Assembly: GCF_051622035.1 (NCBI RefSeq)
Contig: NC_135366.1
Coordinates: 6,975,001-7,039,000 of the forward strand
DNA: 64,000 bases
Source of the DNA: Arctopsyche grandis
Taxonomy: Eukaryota; Arthropoda; Insecta; Trichoptera; Hydropsychidae
Reading direction: 5' to 3'
Shown piece by piece: positions 9,990 to 21,852 of this stretch. The notes under the pieces were generated by a model. That model did not search any database and had not been told where the DNA came from. It saw only the letters and a list, made by a program, of their open reading frames with translations. The position numbers were made by a program, and so were the translations under genes. Each line of letters opens with the position of its first letter. Position 1 is the stretch's first letter.

Positions 9990-11788
9990 CTTATTAACAC
10001 GTGTACGTAAAAATGATGTTGTAATTATTTGTGCTAATTTTAGCTAAAGTAAAGATGAGACATAAAATAGTAATAAATACAATTCAACTGTACAAATTAA
10101 TAATAAGTAATAAAAAAGTTCTTTGAACTTACATACAAACATAAATACATACCCGTATTAATAAACGGGAAAAACCAAATACATTGCGTTTCTTTAAAGG
10201 GTGATATTTCAAATCAACAAAAAACTCCCACACCAACCACCCCCTCCCACATATGTATTCTTAACCAACGGTAAATATACACATTTGTCAGTAAATCACC
10301 ACATTCATCGTACCTCAACCTCAAACGAAAAAAAAAAACAATCCAAATTTTGCCCGCTTCATTAACCAAAAGTCTGGAAACTTTCAGACAACGACTACGT
10401 ACACGAAAGACTCCAACTCCATCGGCAACCGAAGATAAAAATGAAAAAAATCTGTACAGTTTTTACGACTAGTCAGTCTATCAACATTCAGACAAACAGT
10501 ATATATGTAGAGACATACATATGTACATACGTACATACATATGCGGGATCAGACCTGAGTTGGCAGAATGTTCAGTTGAAATTCGTAACGGGTCGTCTTA
10601 AACTACCATACCACGGGGATCAGATTTAATGGTTTCTACCCGCAAATGTAGTCTGCAGCTTCGTACCGGAACGAATCGTCTCACACTTTGTCCGTACTTT
10701 CGAGTCCTTTCGGGTCAGCTGATGAAGAGTCGGTACTTTGGTCCGCTCCACATCACGACGCAATATTTCAAAGACTCCGAGGGATTCTTGGATAAATTTT
10801 GAGGGGGAGGGGGGTTCTTTGTTTTGCGTTTGTTGTAAAATTTCCATTTGAATGATATTAACTTAAAATTTAATACATGAGACGTGTGGTTTATGTGGTT
10901 TATTTAAAAATAACTAAAACGATCAGTTAACAATATGGCAAAGTATGAAAACGATCGGATAAGAGATAAAAATGACCACTAACACGAAAGCCATGTGAAA
11001 CGTAAGGGAAGTAAGTAAAAATTAAGATTAATGATCAGTAATTAATTAAATAAGTGATATAAATAATATAAATGATAAGTAAAACCAAATAAATTATAAT
11101 TTTTGACACTTGGATGATAGTGCATCGCCCATCTTAGATCTTTGCAGCCAACACTTATTTATTTAAGGGTCAGGTTAAGTTAGGTTAAGTTAGGGTTGGC
11201 CCTATTAATTTGTTAAAAAAAAAACATATCTTAGTAGCCAACACTTATTTATTTAAGGGTACGCATATCCGAGAAAAAGTCAGTCCAAGGGAATAAACAA
11301 ATATCAGGAAGCCAGTAGCGCCAGCAAGTGAAAGAAAGCCAATTGAAAAGGTCAGGAGAAAAGCGTGAAATCAAAACACCAGTGAATGTCAGATTTTATC
11401 AACGCGTGGTCCGGCGTAAACAAAGAAACGCACGCGGGTGGAGAGAATGTTGCAAGTGACAATATTTCTTTACACTACCGAAAACGATCCGATATGGCAA
11501 CATAAGCTTATCATACGAAATCAATAAAGTCTTATCATACGAAATCAATAAAGCAATGAAGTTTCAATTCAAAGTATATTGGATAAGATGCCAAAATGAG
11601 AAAGCGTCTCTCTACAAGATGGATGCCGTTGGCAGTTGAACAAAAACACATTCGAATACAATTTTTTGTAAAAGTGCATGGACGGTTCAAGAAGAATAGG
11701 ATGAATTTTATTCGCTGTTTTGTAATTAAAAATAAAATTTGAGTTTACACTAGATACAAAAAAAGTAAAAACAATTTAACTTGATCGA
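9990..11788. other. Non-coding spacer with small duplications
   Basis: No gene is recognised. There is a repeated gccaacacttatttatttaa motif (about 11147 and 11237) separated by gttaagttaggttaagtt, and a 24-bp tandem duplicate tcttatcatacgaaatcaat near 11509-11556. A CG-richer patch lies at 10540-10830 and includes a 73-residue antisense frame that I do not call a gene. Confidence 0.5.
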
Positions 11789-11791
11789 TTA

Positions 11792-12372
11792 CACTGTTCG
11801 ACACGGAAAATCCGTGAAAACACAAATCCGTGCTCTACTAATACGAATTTTTTGCTCGCAATTTTACCGATTTAAAATTCAGCACACATCCAATTAACTC
11901 TTTTAAACGAAAACAAAAAATAGTGTGGCCAGAACACTATCCTAATAAATATATTTCAATAGAAAATACTCAATATAATATAGTGTTAGCAGTGGGAAAA
12001 AATCCCAAGGGAAAATACGTAATTTTGACTTTTGATTTGAACTGGACGACTACTTATTTGAAAGCTAAAAAGTACTACAAATGAAAGATAAAATCCCCGA
12101 CTGTAGATTCCAATATTCATTTTGAACAGAAAGTTAACAGATTTTGAGAAATCGACCGAACAACACCAAGATATAGAAAAATCACGCGATTTGAAAAATA
12201 CATACATATACATATATCTCCGAATCTCGAGCCAATCAACACTTTTTACTACCAGATTCGTGTTCACTGGGTATAGATCTATAAGAAAAGTTATATCTCG
12301 TCTCTGTACCAAAATAAAACCATGTGAACTGTATAAGAGGTGAGTAAAAAAGTCGTCATTTGTCGAACAGTG
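11792..12372. mobile_element. CACTA-like non-autonomous DNA transposon (581 bp)
   Basis: Perfect 12-bp terminal inverted repeats CACTGTTCGACA (left) and TGTCGAACAGTG (right) are flanked by a 3-bp duplication TTA (11789-11791 and 12373-12375). CACTG ends with 3-bp duplications fit the CACTA/EnSpm superfamily; Chapaev would normally give 4 bp. No transposase frame is seen inside. Next to the left end is a small hairpin CACGGAAAATCCGTG. Confidence 0.65.
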
Positions 12373-12375
12373 TTA

Positions 12376-13978
12376 TTTGCCATTAAAAAGGCAAAGTCCA
12401 TTTTGTTTCTAGAAAATGACAACCTGATTCTATATTTTTGGGACTCATCCGGGATGGAGAAGGAGTAAGAAGAATTAAAAGATATGAATGATTTTTAATG
12501 TAAATGATCAAATAGATAATGGGATAATATTATGTCAGTGTTTTCAACCAATTAAGAAAAAATTTCAAAAAGTTTCAAAACGATTTGAAGACTACTGGAA
12601 TTTTAGTTCAATCTTTTGCGAAAGCAAACTAATAAGAGGCTTGTAAAAAGTAAACTGAAGAACAATTATCTTATCTACAATATACATACATATGTATTTA
12701 CCTTATTTCGTTGATTCAGATTCATTTTTCTTTCATCTGCTTCTAAAAAACAAAAAAAAATTACATGGTTAGTGATATTATTTAAAATTATCAGCCGAAT
12801 TCACTAGAAGACGTATACATTGTATGTATGTGTGTTTTGATACCTTTGTATAAATTAATTAAAGCACAATTTTACACTGTTTTTTCATGCATTCCGAGAG
12901 ATTGTAATAAAAAAATGAGTCATTCCAGAAATAAAAATGTAGTGTTCAATTCAAAAAACCTCATTGAAGCTATATAATTGTCTCATTATTTATTTGAAAA
13001 ATATTAAATATATGCAGTTAGTAAAATATTTAAGTTTCAATTTTATATATGAATATGTATGTATATATGTAGGTATATAATATGTACATATATATACAAA
13101 TATGTATATATGTAAACATATATGAATTTATGTGTTTTGAGCTAATTTCCTACAATAAATAGCAAATTTCTGGCAGGTTTTGCATGCCTGTTGTATGAAA
13201 CGATCCGTGACCAGAAAAGTTTCAAAAGCTGACGAATGCTATAAGCATGTGTATCTATACTACTAAATTTTCACTTTACACGCTACGGAAAATTCGTTCT
13301 CTTCCTCTATGGAGCTTGATAGTTGTGTGTTGCAGGAGTTTGTCGAATTATATATGTACGTACGACACAACATGCTTGCTTTCTACGCGTTGCTTTCTCG
13401 CGGAAAATTTCCCCGTCAACATTAGTTCCGTTCTGTGAATTATTAATTCAAACCCACACCCGGGAAACGGGAAAACGGGAAATGCATTCTGGGTCGCAAG
13501 TGCGCGTGGATCGTGAATGCATCTAAATCTTACGACTGCTGAATTACAACGAATTTTCATCACTGTCTTGATTAAAAGCAGACGATGTTAAGCAACTTCT
13601 TGCGAAATTTTTAATAGTTTTATGTAAATAAGTGCCAAGTTTGTGACGTGCCTGAGGTGTTCTACATACAAAGCTTACATTATTACACTTTATATACAAA
13701 CTTAAAGTGGTTATTCGACAAACTTGATGGAAACTAGCTAGCGTAGAGATGAGCTTAAAATAATCATTAAGTTTTAAAAATTAAAATAATGATAAAAAAT
13801 AGTTTGAAAAATATAAGCAATTATGTACATATAACTATGATTCGTCTTCTCTATTCATTTGATGTCATACTAAACTAAAATACCGGGATATTTTAAAACA
13901 AACACTGAATCTAAACGAGTGATCCAATAGAGAAAGTTTATACCTATATTTATTTTATTTCACATACATACATACATA
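12376..13978. other. Non-coding spacer
   Basis: No gene or repeat family is recognised. (TATG)-type microsatellite lies at 13046-13130 and a CG-richer patch with cggaaaatttcccc at about 13350-13560. Confidence 0.5.
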
Positions 13979-14303
13979 TATACCAGAAAGGCCTAACAAG
14001 TAGACCCCAATGCGCCTTCGCAGACAATTAATTACAAACATTGCAGTATTTTTATTACATAAATCGCTGTATTCGAGAGGCTGACGAAAACGAAATTTAA
14101 TTAATTAAAAAATTAATACATAGAGACATCTATGGATTTAGACTTGTACATAATTTTTTAAATATTGTACATAAAACAAATTATAGAGGAAATGAGAGAG
14201 GAACCGTTTCAACAATGAAATCAGATAAATTGGCAAATTATGATATGAAACGATCGACTTGGAGTCACAAATATCCAAGTCTGACCAGCAGTAATAAATA
14301 TTA
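13979..14303 (-). repeat. tRNA-derived SINE, 5'-truncated
   Basis: The plus strand shows the hairpin region aaggcctaacaagtagaccc, then catagagacatctatgga and the conserved body cgatcgacttggagtcacaa, ctgaccagcag. The tRNA-like head is absent. A catacatacatatata tail is at its 3' (left) side. Confidence 0.75.
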
Positions 14304-15807
14304 GCATTGTGAATAAGGTTTTACAGATTTATAGAAAGTTATAACAGATGAAAATGTAGACATCTAGAAAGTAGCGCCAAAGAATTACCGGATTTGATGG
14401 AAGATACTCGTATGTTTCAACTATTAATTTTCACAACATTTCTAATAATGAGACGATTGTAATAACAATGTCGATGCAAAGTGCCAATACCTGTTCATTT
14501 TTAATTAACGTCTCTTCAAAAGTTAATTAATGTGCTGAAAGAAAATGTAAAGATACATTTATAAAGACGGTATAAATAAATACATATGTACATATATATC
14601 TACGAGAACGTTTTGTTCAATTAAAAATAAAATACCGAAGAAAATGTGTGTAAATTCTAGAAGCATGGAGGCATTCTGCCATCGAATTATAAATATAATA
14701 TACAAATAAAGTATACGAAGCAAACAATGATTCGATTGTTAAAGCTTTTATAGCATAGCGCCTATAATGAGCTTAAAAATAATGTTGAAAGCGAGACGAC
14801 CAAAAATACGACGGAAAGAGAAAAAAAAAACCGACAAAGAAAAGTTACACCGGAAAAATGGTTTCGTTTCGAACTTAATAACGATATGATGGAGGCGTTT
14901 TCGACAGCGGAAACGCAAACGTAAAAAAAAGGAAACTAAATAATTAATTTTCGACGAGGCATTAATTAAAAATAATTATTTAAAAAGGGGGATTACGTCC
15001 GCGTCTCCTCGGGGCTGGGACTTTTCCCCGAATCCCGTCTCGAAACTCATTCGGGACGAGTTGAAAAGCCAGAGCGAGCGATACGGAAGAGGGCTCCATG
15101 AAGTGGGCAATATAAGGATAAACTTAGCAGGCATGTTTAAGCATCCAACTCTCTTTGTAAAGGAAAGGTAAGTGGGTTAGTTTTCGCAGGTAATAGGTTA
15201 AATAATAAATTAGTACACAGTTCGTCGTGCATAAGCAACAAGCAATTAAACGCATATCACTCCGATATATTATACATATGTACGTATGTATGTATGGACA
15301 TACCTACCGTTTTCCCTTTCAAAGACTATAAACAAGTTTATATTGCACAGTTAAGTGACAAACTTGACATTGCGCAGAGCTCGTAAAGTCGGATTATTAA
15401 ACGACGGTCAAAGCCGTCGAACCGGAAGTTATTGTGGAGTCAAAAGAGATGAGTTTCGCCAATAAAAGGCTTTGCACGCTGAAATATTGAGACTTTTCAC
15501 TAAGAGGTCATTTGTGAGAACGGTTATAGTTCAAATAAGTCCTCTATCCATTCTGCCTATGGACGAAGTAAAAGCTGGGATTTGGCTCTTATCTTTTTAA
15601 GGCTTTGAGACATTACCTTTGAAATTTGTTACTATCAAAAAAACTGAAGAAAAATACACCGAAGTCTATCGGGGATATTTCGTCAAATTTATTTTTTTTA
15701 AAAATAATTGAATTCTAACATTGCTTTGGCGTTGCTTGGGAATTTTTGTATATGATCCCTTCAATGCTGAGGCCTTCCTAAATCTAATGATGGTCTAAAT
15801 TAGACGG
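14304..15807. other. Non-coding spacer with a CG-richer patch
   Basis: No gene recognised. About 14990-15080 is CG-richer (gcgtctcctcggggctggga). Confidence 0.5.
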
Positions 15808-15997
15808 CAGCATAGATTGGTTGCCTTAATGCTAACCACTGAAAGGTTCCCGGGTTCAATTCCGTGGTTTGACCCCGATTGAAAATATATAATTCCGAGT
15901 ATTATCTGTAGTACTGCTGTTTAGACTTGGATATTTGTGGTTCCAACTTGATCGTTTCCTATCAGAGTTTGCCAATTTATCTGATGTCATTGTTGGC
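15808..15997 (+). repeat. tRNA-derived SINE, 3'-truncated
   Basis: Head cagcatagattggttgcctt, B-box region gggttcaattcc near 15851, body ggatatttgtggttcc, cgtttcctatcagagtttgc. It stops at attgttggcag, directly against an antisense LINE fragment. Confidence 0.75.
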
Positions 15998-16002
15998 AGG
16001 AG

Positions 16003-16470
16003 GTGCACACATCAAATGATGATGTTTACTACTACACACATAATTATTAGGGACATGCAGTCCCAAATGTTCCAACAACGACGGGCACGGCGTATTCCAA
16101 CGTAGAAGCTGGATAACAAAACGAATTAATGATAAGTTTCTACACAGTTCAAGGGAACTTTACCGAAGCACGCCCAAAATGAATGGAATAGGGTAGATAT
16201 TTGGGTTAATACCCATATTCTTTCCTATACAGGAAACGAAGAAATGCTTTTTGGACTTTCTCAATCATTAGAAGGTAATTTGATTCACGCGGATTCCACA
16301 CAATCGCATTATACTCAAGCTTGCTTCTCACAAGCTCTTTGAAAATCAAGTGAGAAGACAAACGGTTGGAGAATAACCTAGCATATCTCAAGACAAATCC
16401 AAGTCGACGAAAGGAAACGTCAGCAAACGTCGTCTTGATGTGGCTGTGAAAGGTGATGAGGATCAAAAGT
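16003..16470 (-). mobile_element. LINE fragment with C-terminal reverse-transcriptase codons
   Basis: The minus-strand frame 16466-16206 contains DVSFRRLGFVLRYARLF, ELVRSKLEYNAIVWNPRES and IEKVQKAFLRFLYRKEYGY. This is the thumb/C-terminal region shared by CR1/jockey-like reverse transcriptases (LEY..VW.P and VQ..FLR). The downstream part (16200-16003) matches 26370-26210 (acaaaacgaattaatga, caaatgatgatg), so both belong to one LINE family. It is 5'-truncated and without a start codon. Confidence 0.75.
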
Positions 16471-17268
16471 GATACCCAAATCGATCATAGTTTCCACACG
16501 ATTCAACAAGACGGTTCCAATGGAATATCCTTGACAATAAAGTGAATGTGCATATATAATATTTGTATTTAATAAGCCCTAATACGGATCAAATAAAAAA
16601 AAATGTATAGAAATAAAAAAAAACTGTGTATCTGTACGAATTCGTTCAATAGTCATATAAAATCACGAAAAGCTGATGTGTATCTACGAACGAATACGCA
16701 AAAGATAGCAAGGAAACGTACTGTATACATCCTCTACGGTAAAATAATAATAAGATATTTTACAGGGCGTTTCGCAGAGCGCTTTGAGTTTGGGCGGGGG
16801 AAATGAGTCGAAAATTCGACTTGTAAATTCGGTGAAATGGGCGGGAAAACGACCGCTCCACTGTCTCCGTTTCAATTAATACAATTTGACGTTGGACTGA
16901 AAGATCAGTGAAAAGATTTGCGCAGACGGGGCTGCTCTCGCACTACACTTGGCCGTGTATAACGGGCGCCGTTATGTGTAGCGTAACGAAGTGTAATTAT
17001 TTTAACGGGGGCGCGTGTGCGGATTTAAGGGGGAGGACGACCCCATCCGAGAGGACATGACGTACAGGGTGGTACCCTAGACGTGTCGCTCCAGCATCTT
17101 CATTACGGCGTTGCTTTAAGTATTAAAGCACAAATTCAGACACACCTAGGGCGAGAGAGATTGAGACTTCACTTCAGGAGGGGGTGAAATTTTCGGAAAT
17201 GTGCCGGGTGAAAAATTTTATTTCATATTACGACGTATATTACGGTAATTTTAATTGATAATAATTAA
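16471..17268. other. Non-coding spacer, CG-richer patch at 16740-17220
   Basis: No gene is recognised. The patch contains gggcgggaaaacgaccgc, ggggcgcgtgtgcgga and similar motifs, unlike the AT-rich flanks. Confidence 0.5.
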
Positions 17269-17269
17269 G

Positions 17270-17476
17270 AATTGTAAATACATAGGTTTTTCAGCTCTTT
17301 TTCCTATTACGCTCTACATATTAACATTATAATAATATAATACTATGATTACTAAAAATATTTAAAATTGTAAAATAGAAAATGATCAGTAGATCAGTAG
17401 CTATTAAAATAGATATAAAATGTATTGTGAACATAATTTAGTAATAATAAAAAGCATTTAAAAATAAAAAAAAATA
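17270..17476 (+). mobile_element. 5'-truncated jockey-clade element (3' UTR only)
   Basis: Nearly identical to the 3' UTR of the full jockey element: ttgtaaatacataggttttt, aaaatgatcagtagatcagt, gtattgtgaacataattta, ending catttaaaaataaaaaaaaa. Only about the last 205 bp are present. Confidence 0.85.
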
Positions 17477-17757
17477 CATACATAATGCGTTATTTCATGA
17501 TGTATTCATTTGCCTTTTAATTTTTTAAAAGCTTTTAAAAATGAAAAAAATGAAAATAAGATATTTTTGTAAAATTTATATCAAATAAAAAAAATACAAC
17601 CTCAATTACGATCATTACTTTAGAAAAGAGATTGATTGTTTTGATATGTTTAGCTTAGTGTTTGTGGTTAGAGTAAAAAAAAATATATATGTAAGTGGGC
17701 AAACAAACAGCAGTCTTGACAGGTACATACATAGATGATAATAATGGATATTAGTCC

Positions 17758-18151
17758 ATAACCAGCAGCATGGACTAGTCGTCAGCATATTATACTTTCG
17801 AGTGGAGTGGTCACGGTTTGATTCTCACTAGTAGCTGTTCGCCAGACCTTGGTTCGTGATTCCAGGTCGATCGTTGCCTATCAAAGTTTGCCAATTTTTC
17901 TGATTTTCATTGAAACGGTTCCTGTATATTGGAATTTCCTTTAGAAATCTCTCTTGCAAATCTTAAGTTATTCAGCATCTTGAGGTTTGCCAATTTCTAT
18001 AAAAAAATAATGCAAAGATGCACTGTGGATGATATTTGTATGAATTCGCATTTTATAAAAATGCTTGTATTAATTGAATTATTAAATTGTATCTGTATTA
18101 ATACACTCGTCATATTGGGACCGATTTGTAAAGGCGAGTGTAAATAAAGAA
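17758..18151 (+). repeat. tRNA-derived SINE, second subfamily
   Basis: Head accagcagcatggactagtc, B-box-like ggtttgattctc, body ccaggtcgatcgttgcctat. The 3' hairpin ACACTCG...CGAGTGT at about 18101-18141 encloses tattgggaccgatttgtaaa, followed by an AAATAAAGA tail. This 3' end matches the type at 24.0 kb, not the ccaggaaggc type. Confidence 0.7.
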
Positions 18152-18269
18152 CTAAAAATTTCCATGCGCACATGGAATTTGACCGATTCGGCCAAGTCGA
18201 CTATTGATAAAAATTTTCAAATCAATTTAAATTACCCATTAATCTGCATATTTCAGATATATCACTTGC

Positions 18270-19252
18270 CTTGATTTCTTCGCAATCCGAAAAATTTATA
18301 TTTTCACGTTAGGAAGAATATTTCTTCATGATCGAACCAGTGTTATTGGATTTATTTAATAGCATCCAATATACACATTTTTTTCTCAGAAATTGATCAA
18401 GTCATCATCTTTATCAGGAATAGTTTGGAGATGATCAGCATGGTAAAGTCATTTAATTGATGATATGACACCTTGGTCCATAGCTTGTATCATAAAACCG
18501 TCATTTGTTTTTAATGTAGTTTCATACGGATGGTAAGGGGCATTTTCTATTAACAATACTGCTTTCTGTAGAAATCCTTTACTTTAAAAAAACCTCTCAC
18601 TCGAGAAACCCATTTAGTTTTGAAGCAGTCTTCGAAGACTATCCATCCATACTCCTTTCTGGATATAATAATCAACAGGAAGGTTTTTTTAAATCAGTCC
18701 CTTTAAATGATCTGGGTGCTTTTGCTTTTCTAAATCGGAATCTAAATCTTCGTACTATCAAATTTTCATACCCTTTCGTTTGGAACGATATGCAGTACTA
18801 TCACAATTTCTTGTGAACGCCTCCAGATTCTTTTTTTGTTTTACTATATTTTTATAATTCCATATTTTTTGGCGAACTTAATGTGGATTCCCCATTTTGA
18901 ATTTAGCGTGAAAAACTTCTACCTATCTACTTTATCTGTGAACATAAGTTTTTGATTTGTAGTGGATACAATTTTTGTAGCGCTTATTTTTTTACATACA
19001 ATATAACTCCTGTGTTTTTTCAGGGTAGACCTAATAATTTTGCGTATTTGTAAGAAATTTGAATTTTATGCAAAAACTAATAAATAAATACCTGAACATA
19101 TTAAGTACGTATTCGTCGGAAAAATCTCACTGATCAACCGATGTTTCGAATCTACTCATTATTATGTATTCACATTTAAATATAATGAAATAAAAAAAGA
19201 TAATTTATTTCAGGCACGGATAATCCGCACCAGGATAATCGAGAGCACACTG
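18270..19252 (-). pseudogene. Decayed pogo/Tigger-type DDE transposase
   Basis: The minus strand has blocks of the DDE_1 transposase family. VFEDCFKTKWV precedes KAVLLIENAPYHPYETTL and MIQAMDQGVISSIK, which correspond to the family's 'LLLDNAP.HP' and 'Q.MDQGVI..FK' motifs. The catalytic Asp of DNAP is Glu here, and the frames hold several stops. The 5' end carries a pogo-like terminal repeat at about 19213-19252 (reverse complement CAGTGTGCTCTCGATTATCC) next to TA, the expected target. No matching terminus is seen on the left, so the copy is truncated. It cannot make a functional transposase. Confidence 0.8.
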
Positions 19253-19290
19253 TAATTACTCGAGCAATGCATGGAAAATTGTGTAATATA

Positions 19291-20082
19291 TCATATATAT
19301 AAAGACGGTAATCTGTGTGTGTGTGTGTGGGTGTGTGTGTTGTGTGTGTCCTAACTCTCGCCGAACATAATGAACGAATCGATAAAAATCGATAAATTCA
19401 TTTTTCGACGAGACGACTTTGTCGCGACTCGAACCGATCACCCCAAATAGCCGGAATATAGGTCTAAATTGAGCTAATGGTCACGTACATCACGCCAAAT
19501 CCAATTCTTCATTTCGCCTTTTTTTTTTTAAACATTAATTGAAATATTTCTTCTCGCCATATAAAAATACGTAATTTTAATAATTTCATTTAGCGAGGTT
19601 TTAACCATTTTTTTTATAGATTTATTTTTAATTAAATTTAAATTATTTATATTTTGACGATATTCGAGAAAAAAATCGATTTCATTCACCGCGGGCGCCG
19701 GGAATCAAACCTCGGACCCTCCGATCCAATGCGATGTGCTTCACGAGCCCGCGCCGTACGCCGTATCCCCGCCCAGAATACGTGTTGTAAATACACATCA
19801 TATGTATATGCACGTAATTTGTTATGTGTAATAATACTATTCAACGTTACGAGGTCAATGACCGTTTGTGTATAATCGGAAAATATTACATTTTGTTAAC
19901 TTTAATTAACATTTTGTTAACGTTAACTTTAAGAATTGAAAATTATTACAAATAAAGAATCGAAAAATATCTATGAGAGTCTACGAAAATAACGGTTCCG
20001 GTTACGGATTTTTTTTTAGTTTTATACGAGTATATAATAATTTTAAACCCATTCGATGCTATTTCATCGGGCTATTCACTAG
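19291..20082 (+). mobile_element. Non-autonomous Helitron-like element (792 bp)
   Basis: Starts TC after an A (TCATATATATAAAGACGG, then a GT-rich run) and ends with hairpin CGATGctatttCATCG, followed 8 nt later by CTAG and then T. Insertion between A and T with 5' TC and a 3' hairpin plus CTRR is the Helitron signature. The element at 43551-43953 shares both ends and an internal ttca..accgcg..ggga block. It has no Rep/helicase coding. Confidence 0.65.
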
Positions 20083-21710
20083 TATAAATATATACATCAA
20101 CTACAAACTAAAAAAAAAAAAACTAAAATCTTCAATATTTGTACTCGTAATACCAACAAGTTTTTAACATTTGAGCAAAAACTTAGTCGTTCTCTTTATG
20201 GATGAGCGAATGCTAAATATATACATATAGTATGTACATGCGGATGAAAAAATCTCAATAAACAACTAAGTGGTTTTTACTCTGAACGACATAATTTACG
20301 AACCCCGAAAATCGAGCACCACTTGTCTGAAATATGCTGTGGCACAACCGCAATAAATTTTTCCCTCTATGAGAGTTCAATGAACATATGAATACCGAGT
20401 TTGAAAGATTTCAACTATATACCAATACATTTTAATATACACATCATTCAATTTAAATGAACACACACACACAAAATTTTTACACATGTAAATACATATC
20501 CTAGAAAGTGGATAGACAGTTTTAGTAGGCCATCCATCCGTCTAAGAGGAAAACGTTGCCAAGATGGCATAGCAATTAGCCAGCTTACACAACATCCATT
20601 TTGAGAACGATCTCGCTCACACATCACACACGCACACTCTCACGCGCAGATTCAGAAAGGCTGTTAAAAAACAAATTTATGTACGTCTGTCACACGCGTT
20701 TCAGCACTACATACGAAAAGCTCGGAAAGCCAACCTGTTACTCGAAGCAAAACTGGCTCTAAAATAAATAAGACACTCAACACGCCCGAGAGAAAGCGGC
20801 ACTACAGCGCGGGGGATGAGACCGGGAAAACCTTCGCAATCTAAAGGGCGAAACTATGAGGATAAAGCAAGAAACAAAAGATGAGGTAAAGGCAGTCCGG
20901 TGTGCCTATTAAGAGGTCCTTTGGGAAATCTATGGGTCCGTGTAAGCAACACACTAACGCAATTTCCTCTACGGGGGAAATACATTTTTTCCTAACCCGG
21001 TTTTTCACCCTCTCTCTCCGCAAAACTAACTTCCGACAAATTTTCGCACCCATCGATCTGTGCCCGGGAATTGCGCGCTCATTTTTCCCGTCGTCGTCGT
21101 AAACACACGGATTATGCGATAAACCACGCTGAAATATATATCGTGTATATATGGGGATGAATAGTTTTCCGGGGGTTGGGGCGGGGGATGTTTCGAAACG
21201 AGCCAAATGCACCGATGCCAAAGTGTACGCGTAACGAGGTTGAGATTGGAAATTGAATCGGTGTGTTGTTGTGATTTCGCGTGAAATTCGCCAGCAGTTT
21301 GTCTGCGATGGCAGTTGGCTGTGAAAATTGGTGCAACGATCGCGTTATAAATATATTTAACCTTCGTTTCGCTTTGAATAGCGAGAAATGTGTACGAAAT
21401 GCGTCAAACAAATGGTGCTTAACTAGAAAGGTCGATAGATGAGGTCGACCTGTGTGAGAAATAGAACAGGGAGTTTGTCTCGTAGAGACAGGTTTAAATC
21501 ATGCGATTGATAGACGATGTTCTACATACATATTTCTTCAATTTCATACACACACACACACACTTGATAAGTTTTTATCGTTAACATGCTATTTATTTCG
21601 CTGAGAAATTTTACAAATTTAATATATTTTTTCTTAATATTATTCTGATAAAAATTATAGAATGTTAGTTATCTTTGACTTATGTGCATACATATATGCA
21701 TATCATTATT
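20083..21710. other. Non-coding spacer with a large CG-richer patch (20560-21420)
   Basis: Several short open frames on both strands overlap in the CG-richer part, but none has recognisable domains or splice context. Motifs such as gttttccgggggttgggg and catttttcccgtcgtcgtcg are typical of the recurring patches. Confidence 0.5.
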
Positions 21711-21852
21711 TACAGCCATTCACCATCCACTGTTGGATGAAAGCTTCTCCAACACGCTTCTACTCGTCTCTGTTTAGAGCAACTCTCATCCATTTTATCC
21801 CATACATTTTCCTAATTTCGTTAACCCGTCTTACTTGCAGTTGTCCTTTAAC
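21711..21852 (-). mobile_element. RTE-clade LINE 3' fragment
   Basis: Reverse complement of the RTE 3' end at about 2580-2690: plus strand shows ccatccactgttggatgaaa, ctccaacacgcttctactcg, ttttcctaatttcgttaacc. On the minus strand it codes remnants of WMRVALNRDE and RVGEAFIQQWMV. Confidence 0.8.

Noticed and set aside
10626..10847. 73-codon minus-strand frame with protein-like composition
   Set aside because: No start-context, splice partner or recognised family; lies in a CG-richer patch where open frames occur by chance.
11165..11200. Telomere-like gttaagttaggttaagttaggg
   Set aside because: Too short and irregular for a TTAGG array.
19680..19800. tRNA-like segment with box-B complement ggaatcaaacctcgg
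   Set aside because: It cannot be folded into a full tRNA and lies inside the Helitron-like element.
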